Under the pieces are notes generated by a model. The model had not been told where the DNA came from and did no database searches. It saw nothing but the letters and a program-made list of their open reading frames with translations. Source: Pochonia chlamydosporia 170 (taxonomy: Eukaryota; Ascomycota; Sordariomycetes; Hypocreales; Clavicipitaceae). From it: a stretch of 64,000 bases of DNA. The position numbers and the translations under genes are program-made. Shown piece after piece: positions 25,301-37,294 of the stretch (its first letter is position 1; each line of letters begins with the position of its first letter). The DNA is taken from the NCBI RefSeq assembly GCF_001653235.2, contig NC_035792.1:4588001-4652000 (forward strand), given 5' to 3'.

Positions 25301-28300
25301 TTCTTGCTTCCTTCAGAAAGCTCCTCAATAGGTGGGGGGCAGGAAGAAATCCCTTCCCCTGGAGCATGTTGGTCAGAATGTTGGTTCAACCCTTTCCGTA
25401 TTGATGTTCTTCTTCTTCAATAGTTCGAAAGCTCAACCCCAGTCTCTACCCAGCACATGAGCACACACACTTTTGGCCACATTTGCCCTTTTGCAGGGCG
25501 CTCTGTTGACAAGCTGAATCACGAGAGGGCATGTCTCTTTTTGGGGGCTAGAGACCGTGCAACCAGCACATCATGGTAGGCGTTTCCAACTACCCTTTTC
25601 GAGACGCTAGTGAATTTGGGCGAAATTCTCCCGCTTAAGCAGGCCATCTGATACCTGTGAAATACATTGCCTGGCTAGCTCCATGGCCAATTCCGGGGCT
25701 TGATCTCGAGATCTGTTTGCCACTGGATGGGTCTCTCTTCCCAGTTGACGACGGTGTTGGGGCTGGGGAACTTCGGCCAGAACGCCGAGCTCTGAGCACG
25801 TTGTCGTTTGACCTGGGGCGTGGTACGGCACAATCCAGCACACATTCCGGCCATGGAACATTACTTTGATGAATCGCGCAATCATTGACGCAACCTACCT
25901 CGATCAAGATTTGGCTGCTAGTGTCCATGAGGACCAAGTCGCCAACGCTTTCAAAGGGCAAGCTGCCAGGGCCCTCTTCCCAAAGTTCAATCAGCGACGA
26001 TTGTCTCGGCAATCCCATTATCGCGCTTTTCCCCCAACACGTGGGAGTCATGTTGCATTTCAATCAACTTTCAGGGTAGGGCTCACGTCAAAGTTTGATC
26101 CGAGAGAATTCTCCGGTCGCCAAAACCACGCCTAAATGCACATCGCATGGAACAGCACTCTGCATAATATGCAGTATCGTAGCAATGATCCCAGCAGGCT
26201 GGGTTAGCCGCAAGCCTCACAATTCAGCTTCCAAATTCGGAACATGACTTCCCCAGACACATGCCAAACGACGCCTATGCGAGACCAAGAACCAGATCCC
26301 CTTACGTACAGGGTGCGTGCAAAAGGTTCGTGGAAATGCATCTCCTGCCTAAAGAATTGCATATTTGGAAACCGGTGGCAAGACGTCTCAGCTTTACGCC
26401 AGCAAAAAGTTCCTTTCCCCATTGCCTGGAACCATTGATACCCTTCTCCTTGCCCAGTCGCCCAGACTTTGGTTCATATACATGGGTTTTTTTGGGCAGG
26501 ACAGGTCACGGTAATTTGCATCTCCACGATGGCATCAATTTACTCAGGCCGCTTTCACGTGTGAAAGATCCGGGGCGTTTGTCCACAACACTCATTCGAT
26601 CTTGACACCGTCGCCTGTGTTTGCTGGTCATTTGTTGTTTGGAGCCAAGCGCAATGGGACCCGACGGCAAAAGAGCTCTCATCAACCTGGTCAACACAAT
26701 TTCTAACCCCCCCACGTGCCCTTCTGTTATCTTGTCCTGGCCAGGACAAAGAACATCAAAGCCAAAAGACAAGACACGGAGGATCCGCTCGGTGCGGTCG
26801 GTGTCCGACCCCGACTCCCTTGTGGCTCTGTTCTCTGGTTCCTGCCTCCAATAACCGAGATCACTCCTCGGCATCGCCGTCTCCGCCAAACCTCGTCCAT
26901 TCTTAGCCCGCCGAGGATCATTGTTATTGAATCATTACCCTCGACTCCGAACGGAATACCCTGCAACCCCAGCTATCACGAGGGCATCTTGGCTTGGGAG
27001 CACAGTATCTGGTTCAAAATGGCGGCAATGTGACCATGGGAATTCGAGGCCGCTACGGATGGCTGGTCCCATTATCCAGGCCAAGCCACTCGATGGGTAC
27101 CAGATCTTCCACCCCCGTGGCTAAATAGTTTTTGCCCGACTTTCCGTATCCAGTTACAGGCTATGTCGGGCCATCATGACATGGGTGAAAATGTCAAGGT
27201 AGATCAAGGGTCTAATATGTTGGTAGGCAGACGAGAACTTACCTCCCTTCTGGATGATTCCGCCTCAACACATTTTCGCGGGGTCTCCAGCTCTTTTGTC
27301 ACACACACCCTTGCGGAAAGATGCACCTGTCCCTGCAGGTACCATTTAGACCCCGGACAAAAAGGAGGGCCTCGACAAACCGTCCTGGCCCTCAGGTAGC
27401 GACCGAGTTTCTCTCAAGTGACAAACGCATGTGTCCCCTCCATCAGTGTCTACTTCACCAAGCAAGCGCAAGTTGACATTGATAAGAGATAACATAGTTG
27501 CTTTGCTGCCTCGCCTTGTTCAGGGCATGCGCAGACGCCATCCTCCCTGTGCTGATGGCAGTGTTGTTTGAGCCGGGTAATTGTGCAGCATAGCAGAAGC
27601 AGCAGAGCTCAGTAGCAGGCACCCTTAACGGCCGTGAGCCTCCGAAACATCGAGTCTGTTCCAAGTAGTTTCCCCTGTATCAGTATATCCGACCTTATGG
27701 CCACGACATTCACTGACATGATGGCGGGTGCAATCAAAATGCCACCGTAACCAAGAGGGCTCCCTTGGCAGCCCTGTACGTCTTTGCTGAGTCGGAGACA
27801 ACCATGCGTGTTACACAGCAGCACTTTATTACAGTATTCTTCAGTTTGGGCATTGTGTGCTCCAACTTGCTCAGATGCCAGTTTCATGGGGAAAGCTATT
27901 CCCCCACGTTACATTGACCAAGGAGCATGTAGCGTGCGAGTCATTGTAGAGATCCCCATTATGTTTCGTCTTGGATTGATATGGCCAAGCTGCAGGTCGT
28001 GACGTTCTAGGCATCAAATACGGAGCGCAATTCAGCCAACAAATCGTCCATGTAACCAGACACCATCAGCGTTTCCTCCTTACCATTTGCCCCTTGTCAC
28101 TGCTTTGGGCAACGTCCTATCTCTCAAACGGTGGCCTCAGTCTAGAGCTTACGGTGGCGGATTATTACCCCGGACATTCGGCGCTTCTCAACTCGCCTGC
28201 CCCGGATATACTTTCTAATCGGCAATTGAGCCTCAATTGAGCAAAGACTACTGCTAAATGGACAGCTTCTGACCTCCAAAACATTGAAAACCAAACGGGG

Positions 28301-29015
28301 GCGGCCTTGATAGGCGTTGCTTGGCAGCTAGGTTACAACCAACACCACACGACACGGAACGAATTTATCCAGTGGCCAAGGGGGGGGGGCCAAAGGTGCC
28401 GCCGTTCCATTGTACTGAGCTTGACGATTATTTTCAAGCCATGGCAATATTACTGCGTTGGACCCAAAAAGGGCCGAGGCTAGTACCATGGGAACATTGT
28501 TCGGTCCGGCTTCGACGTTTCTTCTTATCAAACATGTCAATCTCCCATATGCGCTAATGACATTCCAAAATCCGGAGGCGTGCGGGGAGGACGGGCAGAA
28601 ACCGATCTTCCCCATGTGTGAAGATCCCAAGTGAGGCACTGGGCCGGGGTAGCTCGCTTCTTATCGGTGCAATACTCCTTAATGGAGTGGCATTATTGAA
28701 GGACAAGGCCGAGGTGTTAAATTGGTCGAGCGCCGTACGGAGAACCGTAATTTCTGTTTAGTATTGCGCGAATGGATCATGAATTGGGAATGGGGCTACT
28801 ACGTACACTACTAGGTCGATGGGACGCTCTCTCTGTAGCTGAGACGTGTACCACCATCCAGCACCAGTTGACGTTTTCCCTTGAAGGCGTGCGGGTAGAA
28901 GTCGTCACGTGATGGCGCGGTGGACTCAGACCACATTTCGCGTCACTTTGGAGAGTTCAAGTGCCGTGACCGCGAAACGTCACATAGAGCGTGTATCAAC
29001 CCATGGATTCGGGAA

Positions 29016-30566
29016 ATGGACTATCACTCCATCCATGGACATGATGTATCTAGCTTTGATATATCCGGAACACGTGAGGGTTTCCCATTCTGCCATCCAG
29101 GTTGCCAATGATTAATGCTGTTCATAGATCGGTTGCCAACAGTTCAGGCTTCACAAGCCCTGAATGACCTGCAGGATGACTGCAACCTTTATTTATCTAC
29201 AGGCTTAGAAGACCTGGATAATGCGCTGTCACCGCCATCACCAAACGAATCTCGTGATTCCCCCTCCAATGGCGGTATCAAGAGGGGCCAATTGACAGAG
29301 ATTTGGGGACCACCTGGTACTGGCAAGACTGCCATCTCGTAAGGCTGTCTACTGAACCAATGGGTTACTTATATGATTGAGCAAATCGGTTTACTAATTT
29401 CACCGGTAGCATTCAGTTGGCTATCAATTCTATCCGAAACGGGAACGACGTTGTCTGGATCGGTACGTCATGTCTCCCTCAATCAACAAAGTCGGCAACA
29501 ATTGCTGACATTGCCAGACTGTTTTCAAGACGTGCAAATCTCTCGGCTGGAACATGTGCTTGCAGGTACAGAGTCAACTGCGCCTCCTGCTTCAACGGGA
29601 TCCAAATCGACCCCCAGCAGCCAAGGCCAGTTGGTGCATTTCTCCTGTTTGACACTGCCACACTTCATGGCGCTGGTATCCCGGCCAAGCGCCAAAACCA
29701 TACCAGAAAAGACCGCCCTCGTGGTGATAAGTGATCTCTCTGCCTTGGTAAATTCGTCGCTGCCAAAGAGCATAGACGCAAAGTCAGGAAACAAGGGCAA
29801 TAGAGGTGGGTGTGGACCCCGTCCGCCGTGTTTGTGAAAGCTGCTAATCAGGAAGTTACAACCAGGCCAGAAAGCTTCAGCAAAGCGGCTCCAGGGGCTG
29901 CAATTTATCATCAATGCACTACAGAAATTGGCGGCAACTAGGGATTGCGCTGTTCTCATTTCCTCACAGTGCGCAACCAGAATGCAATCAGAACAAGGTG
30001 CTACCCTCGTTCCAGCAGTCAATGCCACGGTATGGGATCAAGGCGTATCAACTCGTTTAGTCACATTTCGGGATTGGGCATGGAAGGAGGGCAAACTCAT
30101 GAGCATTTTCATGGCCGGTGTGCAGAAATTAGATGGTCGATCTGGTTACGAAGTCAGTGAGCGACTTGGAGCATTCACCATTATGACGGTACGTTCAAGT
30201 CACCCTTTGCACCAGTCACATGCAAACATCATCAAACGTGATTCTTGCTAAAACTCAACGGCATAGACGGGCATTGCAAGAGTAGAATATGATACCAGTA
30301 ACATCCCTGTAGAGCCAGCCGGCATGGTTCGACAGAAGAGAAAGCGGGAACAGACCGACTTTGAGGTTCCAGACAGCGAAGATGACGAAGACTATGGCTG
30401 GGCAGACGACGATGAGACAGCACTACCAGCCCCTCCACCGCAGTGGCAAGGTAGCGAAGATATACTTCTTGGACAGGACCTTTGTCAAAGTGACGATGGT
30501 AGGGACGAAAACGAGGATGAGGACGGCTTTGAAAGCAGCCACACACAGTCTTCAGAGGGTCCTTGA
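29016..30566 (+). CDS. Rad51-family recombination/repair ATPase (Rad55-like paralogue)
   Basis: RecA-fold protein expected to assist Rad51 in homologous recombination in the nucleus. Six coding exons are inferred: 29016-29073, 29128-29338, 29410-29462, 29518-29805, 29866-30188, 30267-30566. All five introns (54-78 nt) keep frame, giving 410 residues. The start is MDYHSIHGHDVSSFDI; the first intron then joins to RLPTVQAS. Visible motifs: LSTGLEDLDNAL and GGIKRGQLTEIWGPPGTGKT (Walker A at about residue 80), VVWIDCFQDV, and a hydrophobic Walker B-like TALVVISDLSALV. The C-terminus has a KRKRE basic patch followed by a strongly acidic tail of about 80 residues. It is longer than a core Rad51 paralogue because of this tail. 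Family is clear; assignment to Rad55 rather than another paralogue is inference. Confidence 0.82.
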
Positions 30567-33500
30567 GAGGAACTAAAGGACCGAATGCCGGGGCAAAAAT
30601 AGCATAAAATGGGACCGCTCCACGAAGCCTCATCTCAGAGAGCATCCACCGTGGTTGAACAGCAAGATTTTTTGGGCAGTGAGGAGTCAATCACAAGCAA
30701 GCAAGTGGCATCGAAAGCCAACTCACTACCGCCTGCGGGCAACTGGACGCGGTCAGGGCAAGGGGCAGATATGGCCAACTGCCATGATTCAAGAACCCTA
30801 TCAATTTCGTATCAACTGCTCGGCCAATCGTCGGATTGACTGTCCTTGCTGGCTTGGCCACGATCGGTCAATTCCGGTTCTGGTGGAGAGGGCCTCTTCA
30901 TGCCTCCCAACCTTCAACCACCCTAGATGCCCCAATGCTTCTGGAAGGCCTAAAAATTCTCTTAATGGCATCATTGACGCTTCGGCTTAGCGGCACCCCA
31001 CAACAAAACTGCTGGGGGAGCAGTTAGAAGACTCGGTAGGGATGAGTACGGAGTTTTGGGAGACTGGCTTGTGCGCCCCACATTTTGGCTGAAGTACCTG
31101 TGGAGAGGGGGTACTTTCGTCCATGACAGAATTTTTTTTGGGTTTTATTTTTTTTTTCTTCCCCTTCGCCTTGTGCTTGATCTCTGCTCCACGTTTTCTT
31201 AACGACACACCTCATTCATCAGACCAACCTTACATGTGAATTGGGGGAGGGGCAAAATCAGCAAATTACAATCCAGGATATGCCTGCGCTTCTGAACCTG
31301 TCAAAACTTTGGGAGCTGGTTGAATCAATAACCCAAAAGAGGCACAGGCAGGGAGCATTAGCCGCTACGATTCCACCAAACCGACAGACATCACCTTTGC
31401 GCTGAACGTTGCCTCGGGCCGACATTCAGACCACCAGGTCCTCTGTCTTTATCATGGCTACCGTTGTCTGTGGAGTCTTCTGTTCAGTACCGGCATTAAC
31501 GACCAGTTTGAACGTGTTGGCTGTAGCCTGAGGAACAGCGATCTGCCCATGACTGCCGGCACAAGCCAGTCACGTCCACGCTGCCCTGGGGGTTAGCATA
31601 AAGCGTGGGTTGGGTGTTGCTCATACAGTCACTCAATAGGGTAATGCATGGTTGAGTCACAATGTGCTCAGTACCAAGCACTGATGAGAGCTCGGGTCTC
31701 CGAAGCCTGAAGCCGTCGATTCACCACCAAGTCAGGCAACTGGGTCCGTGCTTACGTACAAGATATTCAACAATGTCCTGCTAAATCCAGCAGTTTCCTT
31801 GTTCAAGTTGTCAAAAGCTTGTATTATATGGGTTCGCATAGAAGGATGCGCTGATCGCTTACCCGTCACTGCGAATGATGTGCAACTGCGATATCTCCGC
31901 CTCTGCCGATGGCGGATCGTTATCCGCAAAGGTTGTAGCCATTGCGCACAAGTAGTCAGCTTTAGTGCTGCTATATGAGTTTTGGCAGGGTGACTGTGAA
32001 CCGCAACTCTCGGCCTACGACTGTTCCCAGTGGACCATTTCAATTGGGCAGTTCGTATTCCTTTTCGCTCGATGACAAGCAGACTGGATCAAGAGCACAG
32101 AGCCAAGCAAGCAATGGCACGGAACGCCTGAAACGCCTGAAACGTATATTGTCCCGTGGTCTGACGCGGCCCGCCTCCGATCCTTGAGCTGTATTCAAGA
32201 TGTATGCGGCCCCAGATTCAGCTGGCATACCGCTACTTGATACTGCAGCAAAGTCACGGAGTCGCAGCATAAAGCATTATCTCCACTTGCATTATGACCA
32301 GCAAATTCCTGCGCCTGAAGCAAGGATAGCAACGACCCCGTACCGTTTTGTAATGCAAGTCAGGAACAAGGCAATGAATGAAGATGTCGCAAATTTAACA
32401 GCAAGCCTTCGACGCCTGCAAACGCACATAATAATGATGCAGGGTGTGTTGAGTGCTACCTTGCAGCCGGAAACGCACCTCTTGCTTCCGGAAGGGTGGC
32501 AGGACTTGGGGATAAATGGATGAACTGGGGTTCTGCTTCGCAATCAGTCGATCGGTACGATTGAAACACCTGTTGTGCACTCCTTGCCCTAGTCGGCTGA
32601 TGTACAACCCGATACATCCATGTTACCATTAGATGAACGATCGCGCCATCTATAGCCTATTCAGCGTTCTCCTTCGCTGGCTGTCAATACCACTTCAACG
32701 GAGTGTATGCGAAAGGTCAGCACGTCAACAAAGTATTAAAAATTACACCGACATTCTTGGCAAAAGAGCAACACCAAAAAATGAAGCAGAATCCCAATTC
32801 CGCGACGTGCAGCTGAAGCCTGGTCAAGCGTTGCTTTTCAGCGTAGTATAACCTGCTGATCGTTGCCCTAGCAGTGTGCCTATTTTTGCAAACGGATAGT
32901 CGGGACGTTTGCTAGCAAAGAAGTTGCGAAAAGTAGGAGTTACCCCGTGTTACCGACAGACTAAAACTGTCGACAAAATCCGATGCTTTCAGTATGACAT
33001 CATGACATCAGTAGCACGCAGAACTCTCCCCTGAATTGGTGTTCTCTATTCCGTTTGTTGTGTCTACTTGCAGCCTGGTAGCACCAAAATGGCAAGGCAT
33101 CACCAGCCGGAATCAACTGCGTCAGTCCCTCGGCATCAGATCTTGTGATTTGATGTCCCAATTCTGCGCCAAGCCGCGAACACAACTGACAGGGTCAACA
33201 AGAACACGTATCTCTAAAAGCATTGGTTACAGATTAAAAACAAAAACACAAGAATAATTCACACATCTGGCCTTGAGGAATCATACCACACACCCATTCA
33301 CAAGAACCATGCATAATGAGGCGTCGTCTTTCTGCCGTCTCTAATCAGTCGATTTACTACCTCCGTTTCCACACCCCATCTGTAACATAAATCACCTACA
33401 TAAAATGCCCCGGTGAAATGCCGCGGTTGCACACGGCACTTGTATTTGTTTCAAGATTTCTCAAATTTTGCTTTTTGCGCAGTCGTTCGACCCTTCGAAC

Positions 33501-34285
33501 AATGGCCAGCAAAAACAGCTGATAATGGCAACATTCCGCCCCAGTTTCCCGGATAACCGTCATCAATCACATGCCAAATTCAAATTTCACACCCAGTTCC
33601 CCTACATTGCAGCCGCCCCCAAATCAAAAAGGCTTGAGCGCCTCCCAGACTCGCATCAAAGCTTAAGACAGCCTGAACCCCCCTCCCCTTGCCAATTTGC
33701 CATGTGAAATGCTGAGAGTCCGCGATAAGTGGCTTATCTCTTCTCCGCGACTGCTTGTCTGGACGCCACTTGATTGATGAGATATGGCTGCTGGGGTGTT
33801 TTGCCCAAGATTGCAGCTCGGGGCTTTTCTTTAGTTGTGGCTTGTTGGCTTGCTTGTGATCTTGGGTGATAGCTGTCGGGGATTGGCTATCTTGTTTGGA
33901 ATGTGCTGTGGGCTTTCGGAGATCCATGCTGGACGGAGATAGGCGAGCAAGCGAGTTAGCTGAATGTTGGCGTTGAGTTGATGGTGTTTGGTGTGTGTCG
34001 AGTGAAGACGTGTTCACATGTTCTGATTGGTATCGTGCTTGACGTTCTTGATTGCATATGATGCTTTTGGTCTATGGATATATTGGCGGCGACATGTTTA
34101 TGGGACGAGAGGCGTCTCGTCAAATCAAATCATCGCTGCTAGCTTGCAACAGATGTGTGCAAGTTGTGCTGCCTTACATAGGCTATGAGGAGTACTTGAA
34201 GCTCTTTGAATGTCCATTTCGCGGTCGTGGCGTACCAAATTATATATTTGGCCCTGAGACTGAGCAGAGAAGCCAGTGTCTGAGG

Positions 34286-34376
34286 TGGCGTACAAAGTAG
34301 ATATTTGCCGTTGAAACTGTGAGTAGTGAAGACAGTCTCTCAGTTTCGACGGCAAATACATCTACTCTGTACGCTG
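34286..34376. repeat. Imperfect inverted repeat, about 38-nt arms with 15-nt loop
   Basis: The left arm 34286-34323 pairs with the right arm 34339-34376 over almost its full length, with a few mismatches and a small bulge. Shared cores are GCGTACA, AGTAGAT and ATTTGCCGT, then GAAACTG. Nearby, AGAGAAGCCAGTGTCT occurs as a direct repeat (about 34266 and 34388), flanking the hairpin. Confidence 0.7.
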
Positions 34377-34705
34377 CTTCCGTGAGGAGAGAAGCCAGTG
34401 TCTCCAAGGTAGCGTATCCGAGAACTCGATATGGAATATACTGGTCTTGTGTGAGTCTCTCTCACTGCTTTATTTCGTCGCAAAGATCCAGTGTTCGTTC
34501 ATTCTTGGTCGTTAATATCGGACCAGTTCTTCGCTCTTCGCTCATCCCACGACCATATGGCATAGACACCTCCAACCATGAAATGGAGAGAAACAGGCAA
34601 TAATGTTCGCCATCAACCGAGGTCTGAATTGTCTCAGTACCTGTATTGGATCGTTTTCGATCTCTGGTTGGAGAATATTGTCCCCTGGCCGGCTCGGTCT
34701 TGTCT

Positions 34706-35005
34706 TCTGGTCCGCATAAGATTGCTGGTAGTGTATCGTTGCATAGCTCTTTGACGATGCCTATTGGGACAAAGTGTATCACAATACTGTCGTCTGCCTC
34801 GTCTTGCTCCCTTGAGGTGCTATTTGCACGGGCACCCTTCTTGGTGCTGTGGTAGTTGTTTGGAGGTCATCGTATTTGGTCTGCGTAAGATTGCTGGTAG
34901 TAGAGTTGCAAGGCTCTTTAGAAGATGGCTTTCTTAGGCTAAGTATCACTATGCTGTAATCTGCCTCATCTTGTTGTTCCCTTGAAGTGCTATTTGCACG
35001 GGCAC
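34706..35005. repeat. Diverged tandem duplication, period about 170 bp
   Basis: Unit 1 (34706-34835) and unit 2 (34876-35005) share GTAAGATTGCTGGTAGT-like ends and an almost identical GTGCTATTTGCACGGGCAC segment. On the minus strand both units encode related peptides (ARANSTSREQ followed by DEAD and SIVI), but they lie in different frames. This suggests a duplicated piece of a gene or element that has since decayed. Confidence 0.65.
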
Positions 35006-35938
35006 GTTCCATCTTGCTTTGGTGACTTCCAGTCATCGAGGGAGAGGATGCAGTATAGGGTAAGTGCTGGTTAGAGGTACCGGTCGATCCCTGGTAGTGT
35101 TGCTTGTACGTGTAGCTATAATGCTTATGGATCAAGCTGCTTTCTATGTAGAGCAGGAGAGAATGAGGATCGTGTTTTTCAAAATGGGATTCCACGGCTT
35201 TATATACCTTGTAGCTGGTTATGATTCAACCTTGAGAAAAAGTGCACTGATACATTGCCATTGTCCAGTGACAAAAGACCAACACTGCATCTCCAATCAC
35301 GCGGGCACTTTATAAATCAGGGCAAATCATTTCTCGTCAGTGCCAAATGATGAATGACCAACTCGTTCAATGCTGTTACGACATCATCGCGAGTAGTCGT
35401 CAATGAATGTAGACATCGCCGGAAGCGGTGCATCACGTAATCACCAATTGACCAATCACGAACCACCAGCCCCTTCCAAAACCAAAGTGGATGGAATTCA
35501 TCCCATTAAGCTTCACTATATCCAACGCATGATCAACTAGATATCAGCAGGAGTGAGTCCTTCACTTCAATATTCTTATACCCGGGGACGGTGTTTGTTG
35601 TAATTTGATGAAGCGAGAAGTCGGCTGTCGTACAGCAGCGTGAATAGCAGCGACCTCCGATCGGGCTTCATTGACCGGCGACAGGCTTCTTCGGTAAGTC
35701 ATGAATCCTCACCTGGCGATGGTGTTTCAGAGACATTCAGCATCAGATAGTCACCTTTTGTTGAAGAGGAGGGTTACTCGTGACGGCGTTCAAATCACCC
35801 GTGATTCGTTGAAGCATCCCATCTTTTCTTCACTCGCTCCCCAACCTCCGCTGACCTGCCTTCGAATAATTTCATCTCTCACACCTCACCGCGTCGTCTT
35901 TTCATCAAAAACTAACGCCGATATCATACAAGGTCATA

Positions 35939-37294
35939 ATGTCTATTGAAGGGAATACCAGCAGTGCCGCCGTGGCGGCAGAAAAGCCAGAGAAACCGAC
36001 GTTCTCATGGCTGTAAGCAACACTCTTGTCATCAAATCTTTGGTATATCAGAGCTAACCGGGGTTGCATAGACGCCCACATCCCATTTTTGTCATAATAC
36101 TGGTTGGTCCTGGTGAGCAGCCGTTTGGTATTCAAAAGGACTTTCTGTGCTTCCGCTCAGAGTTTTACCAAAAGTACTTCGCCGAGAACCAGACTGAGGA
36201 TACGGTGGAACACGTGGTAAAGCTGCCGGACACAACGCCAGAGGTGTTTGGGTTGACGCAAAATTTTCTATTTACGGGAAAGATCATGTCAGATAATGAA
36301 GGCGTTCCATCGTACGAGTCGCTGGTCGGACTCTGGAACTTGGGCCACAAGCTCGGCATCGAGGGTCTTTGTGACAAGACGCTTGAAGCCATGACAGAAT
36401 GCCGCAGGCTGACCGAGCGAATCCCCTCAACGCCACTGTTAGTACAGGTTTGGAGAGACACACCGGAAGGCTCCTCGATTCGAATGCTGCTCTTATCATG
36501 GGCCGCCGAATACATGAGGTCCTCCGATTCTCGAGCAGAGTTTGCCAAGTCTCTACCACAAGAAGTCCTCAGTGAACTCGTCGTGGCCATGAGCTCGTTT
36601 GAGCTGGCGACCCCAGCACAAACGCAATCCGAATCTCCCATTGTGCCGGCTTCAGATTTACCCAGGAAGAACGTCCATTACTTGGAGGACCAGAGTGACG
36701 ATGACCTGAACAACATCAGGAAGAATCGTCGCATGAGCGGCCCGCCTATCATCGTGGCCAGAACAGAGCAGCCACTCGGGCGCAAGGGATCCCGAACTCC
36801 TCTGCCTAAGCCGCAGAAACGCAGATCCAGTGCGGCATACGTCGACGGCCGCAGTTTCTCTACTAATCAGAAACTCGACTTTTGCGCGGACTTGCTTACC
36901 CGGATGCTTTCAGGACCCGGTAAGAAGATGACTTCCTCTGCGAAATACCCCAAACTCATCGGATTCTAACAAGTGATCAGGTTTCTGGACAAGATTGGTT
37001 GGCCCATTCAGAGACCCCGTTGAACCAGTGGAAGACGGCGTCCCAGACTACTTAGACAAGGTCAAGCGGCCCATGGACCTAACTACCATGAAAGCCAAAA
37101 TGGACCGTCGCGAATACACCAGCGACGAAGAATTCGTCACCGACATGCGGCAAATCTTTGACAACTGCTTCACGTACTGGAAGAAGGGCGATCCTATGTG
37201 GCTAGCCGGCGAAAAGCTACAAAAGACGTTTGAAGACAAGTTTGCTCACATGAATAAATGGATTTCCAAGATGGGTGGGGAAGAGGGCGAATAA
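35939..37294 (+). CDS. BTB/POZ domain protein with C-terminal bromodomain
   Basis: Three coding exons (35939-36012, 36072-36919, 36981-37294) with introns of 59 and 61 nt, both with CTAAC branch sites, give 411 residues. Residues about 25-120 fit a fungal BTB/POZ fold: HPIFVIILVGPGEQPFGIQK, LCFRSEFYQKYF, VVKLPDTTPEVFGLTQNFLFTG and ESLVGLWNLGHKLGI. A low-complexity linker with basic patches (KNRRMSG, PKPQKRRSS) follows. The last 105 residues match a bromodomain: FRDPVEPVEDGVPDYLDKV, KRPMDLTTMKAKM, FVTDMRQIFDNCFTYW. The asparagine in FDNC sits where the acetyl-lysine-binding Asn occurs, and PMDL is intact, though the ZA loop is short. A nuclear, chromatin-linked adaptor is a reasonable inference. 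I do not know a named orthologue. Confidence 0.8.

Larger units (their letters stand above)
21177..29015. other. Long upstream region of creA, no other gene recognised
   Basis: About 7.8 kb with only unsupported open frames. The part next to creA should hold its leader and promoter. A G-rich stretch lies at 21400-21460. CCAGACCAGA and TCTGGTCTGG motifs occur near 21190, 22059, 22367-22394 and 22484. TACGGAGTA-type motifs recur near 22829, 25150, 25196 and 28736. A G-run of 10 lies near 28380. 24-28.9 kb shows no domain I can name. Confidence 0.45.
30567..35938. other. Gene-poor region with local repeats
   Basis: About 5.4 kb without a recognisable gene. 31131-31160 is T-rich. A plus-strand frame at 32200-32523 (107 codons) reads protein-like (LTASLRRLQTHIIMMQ) but matches nothing I know. 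Minus-strand frames at 33580-34017 and 34462-35195 overlap the repeats described separately. The last few hundred bases should be the promoter of the BTB-bromodomain gene. Confidence 0.45.

Noticed and set aside
10496..29015. Transposable element or RIP-degraded island around creA
   Set aside because: No transposase, reverse transcriptase or terminal repeats were recognised, and most of the region is not extremely AT-rich; a RIP index was not computed.
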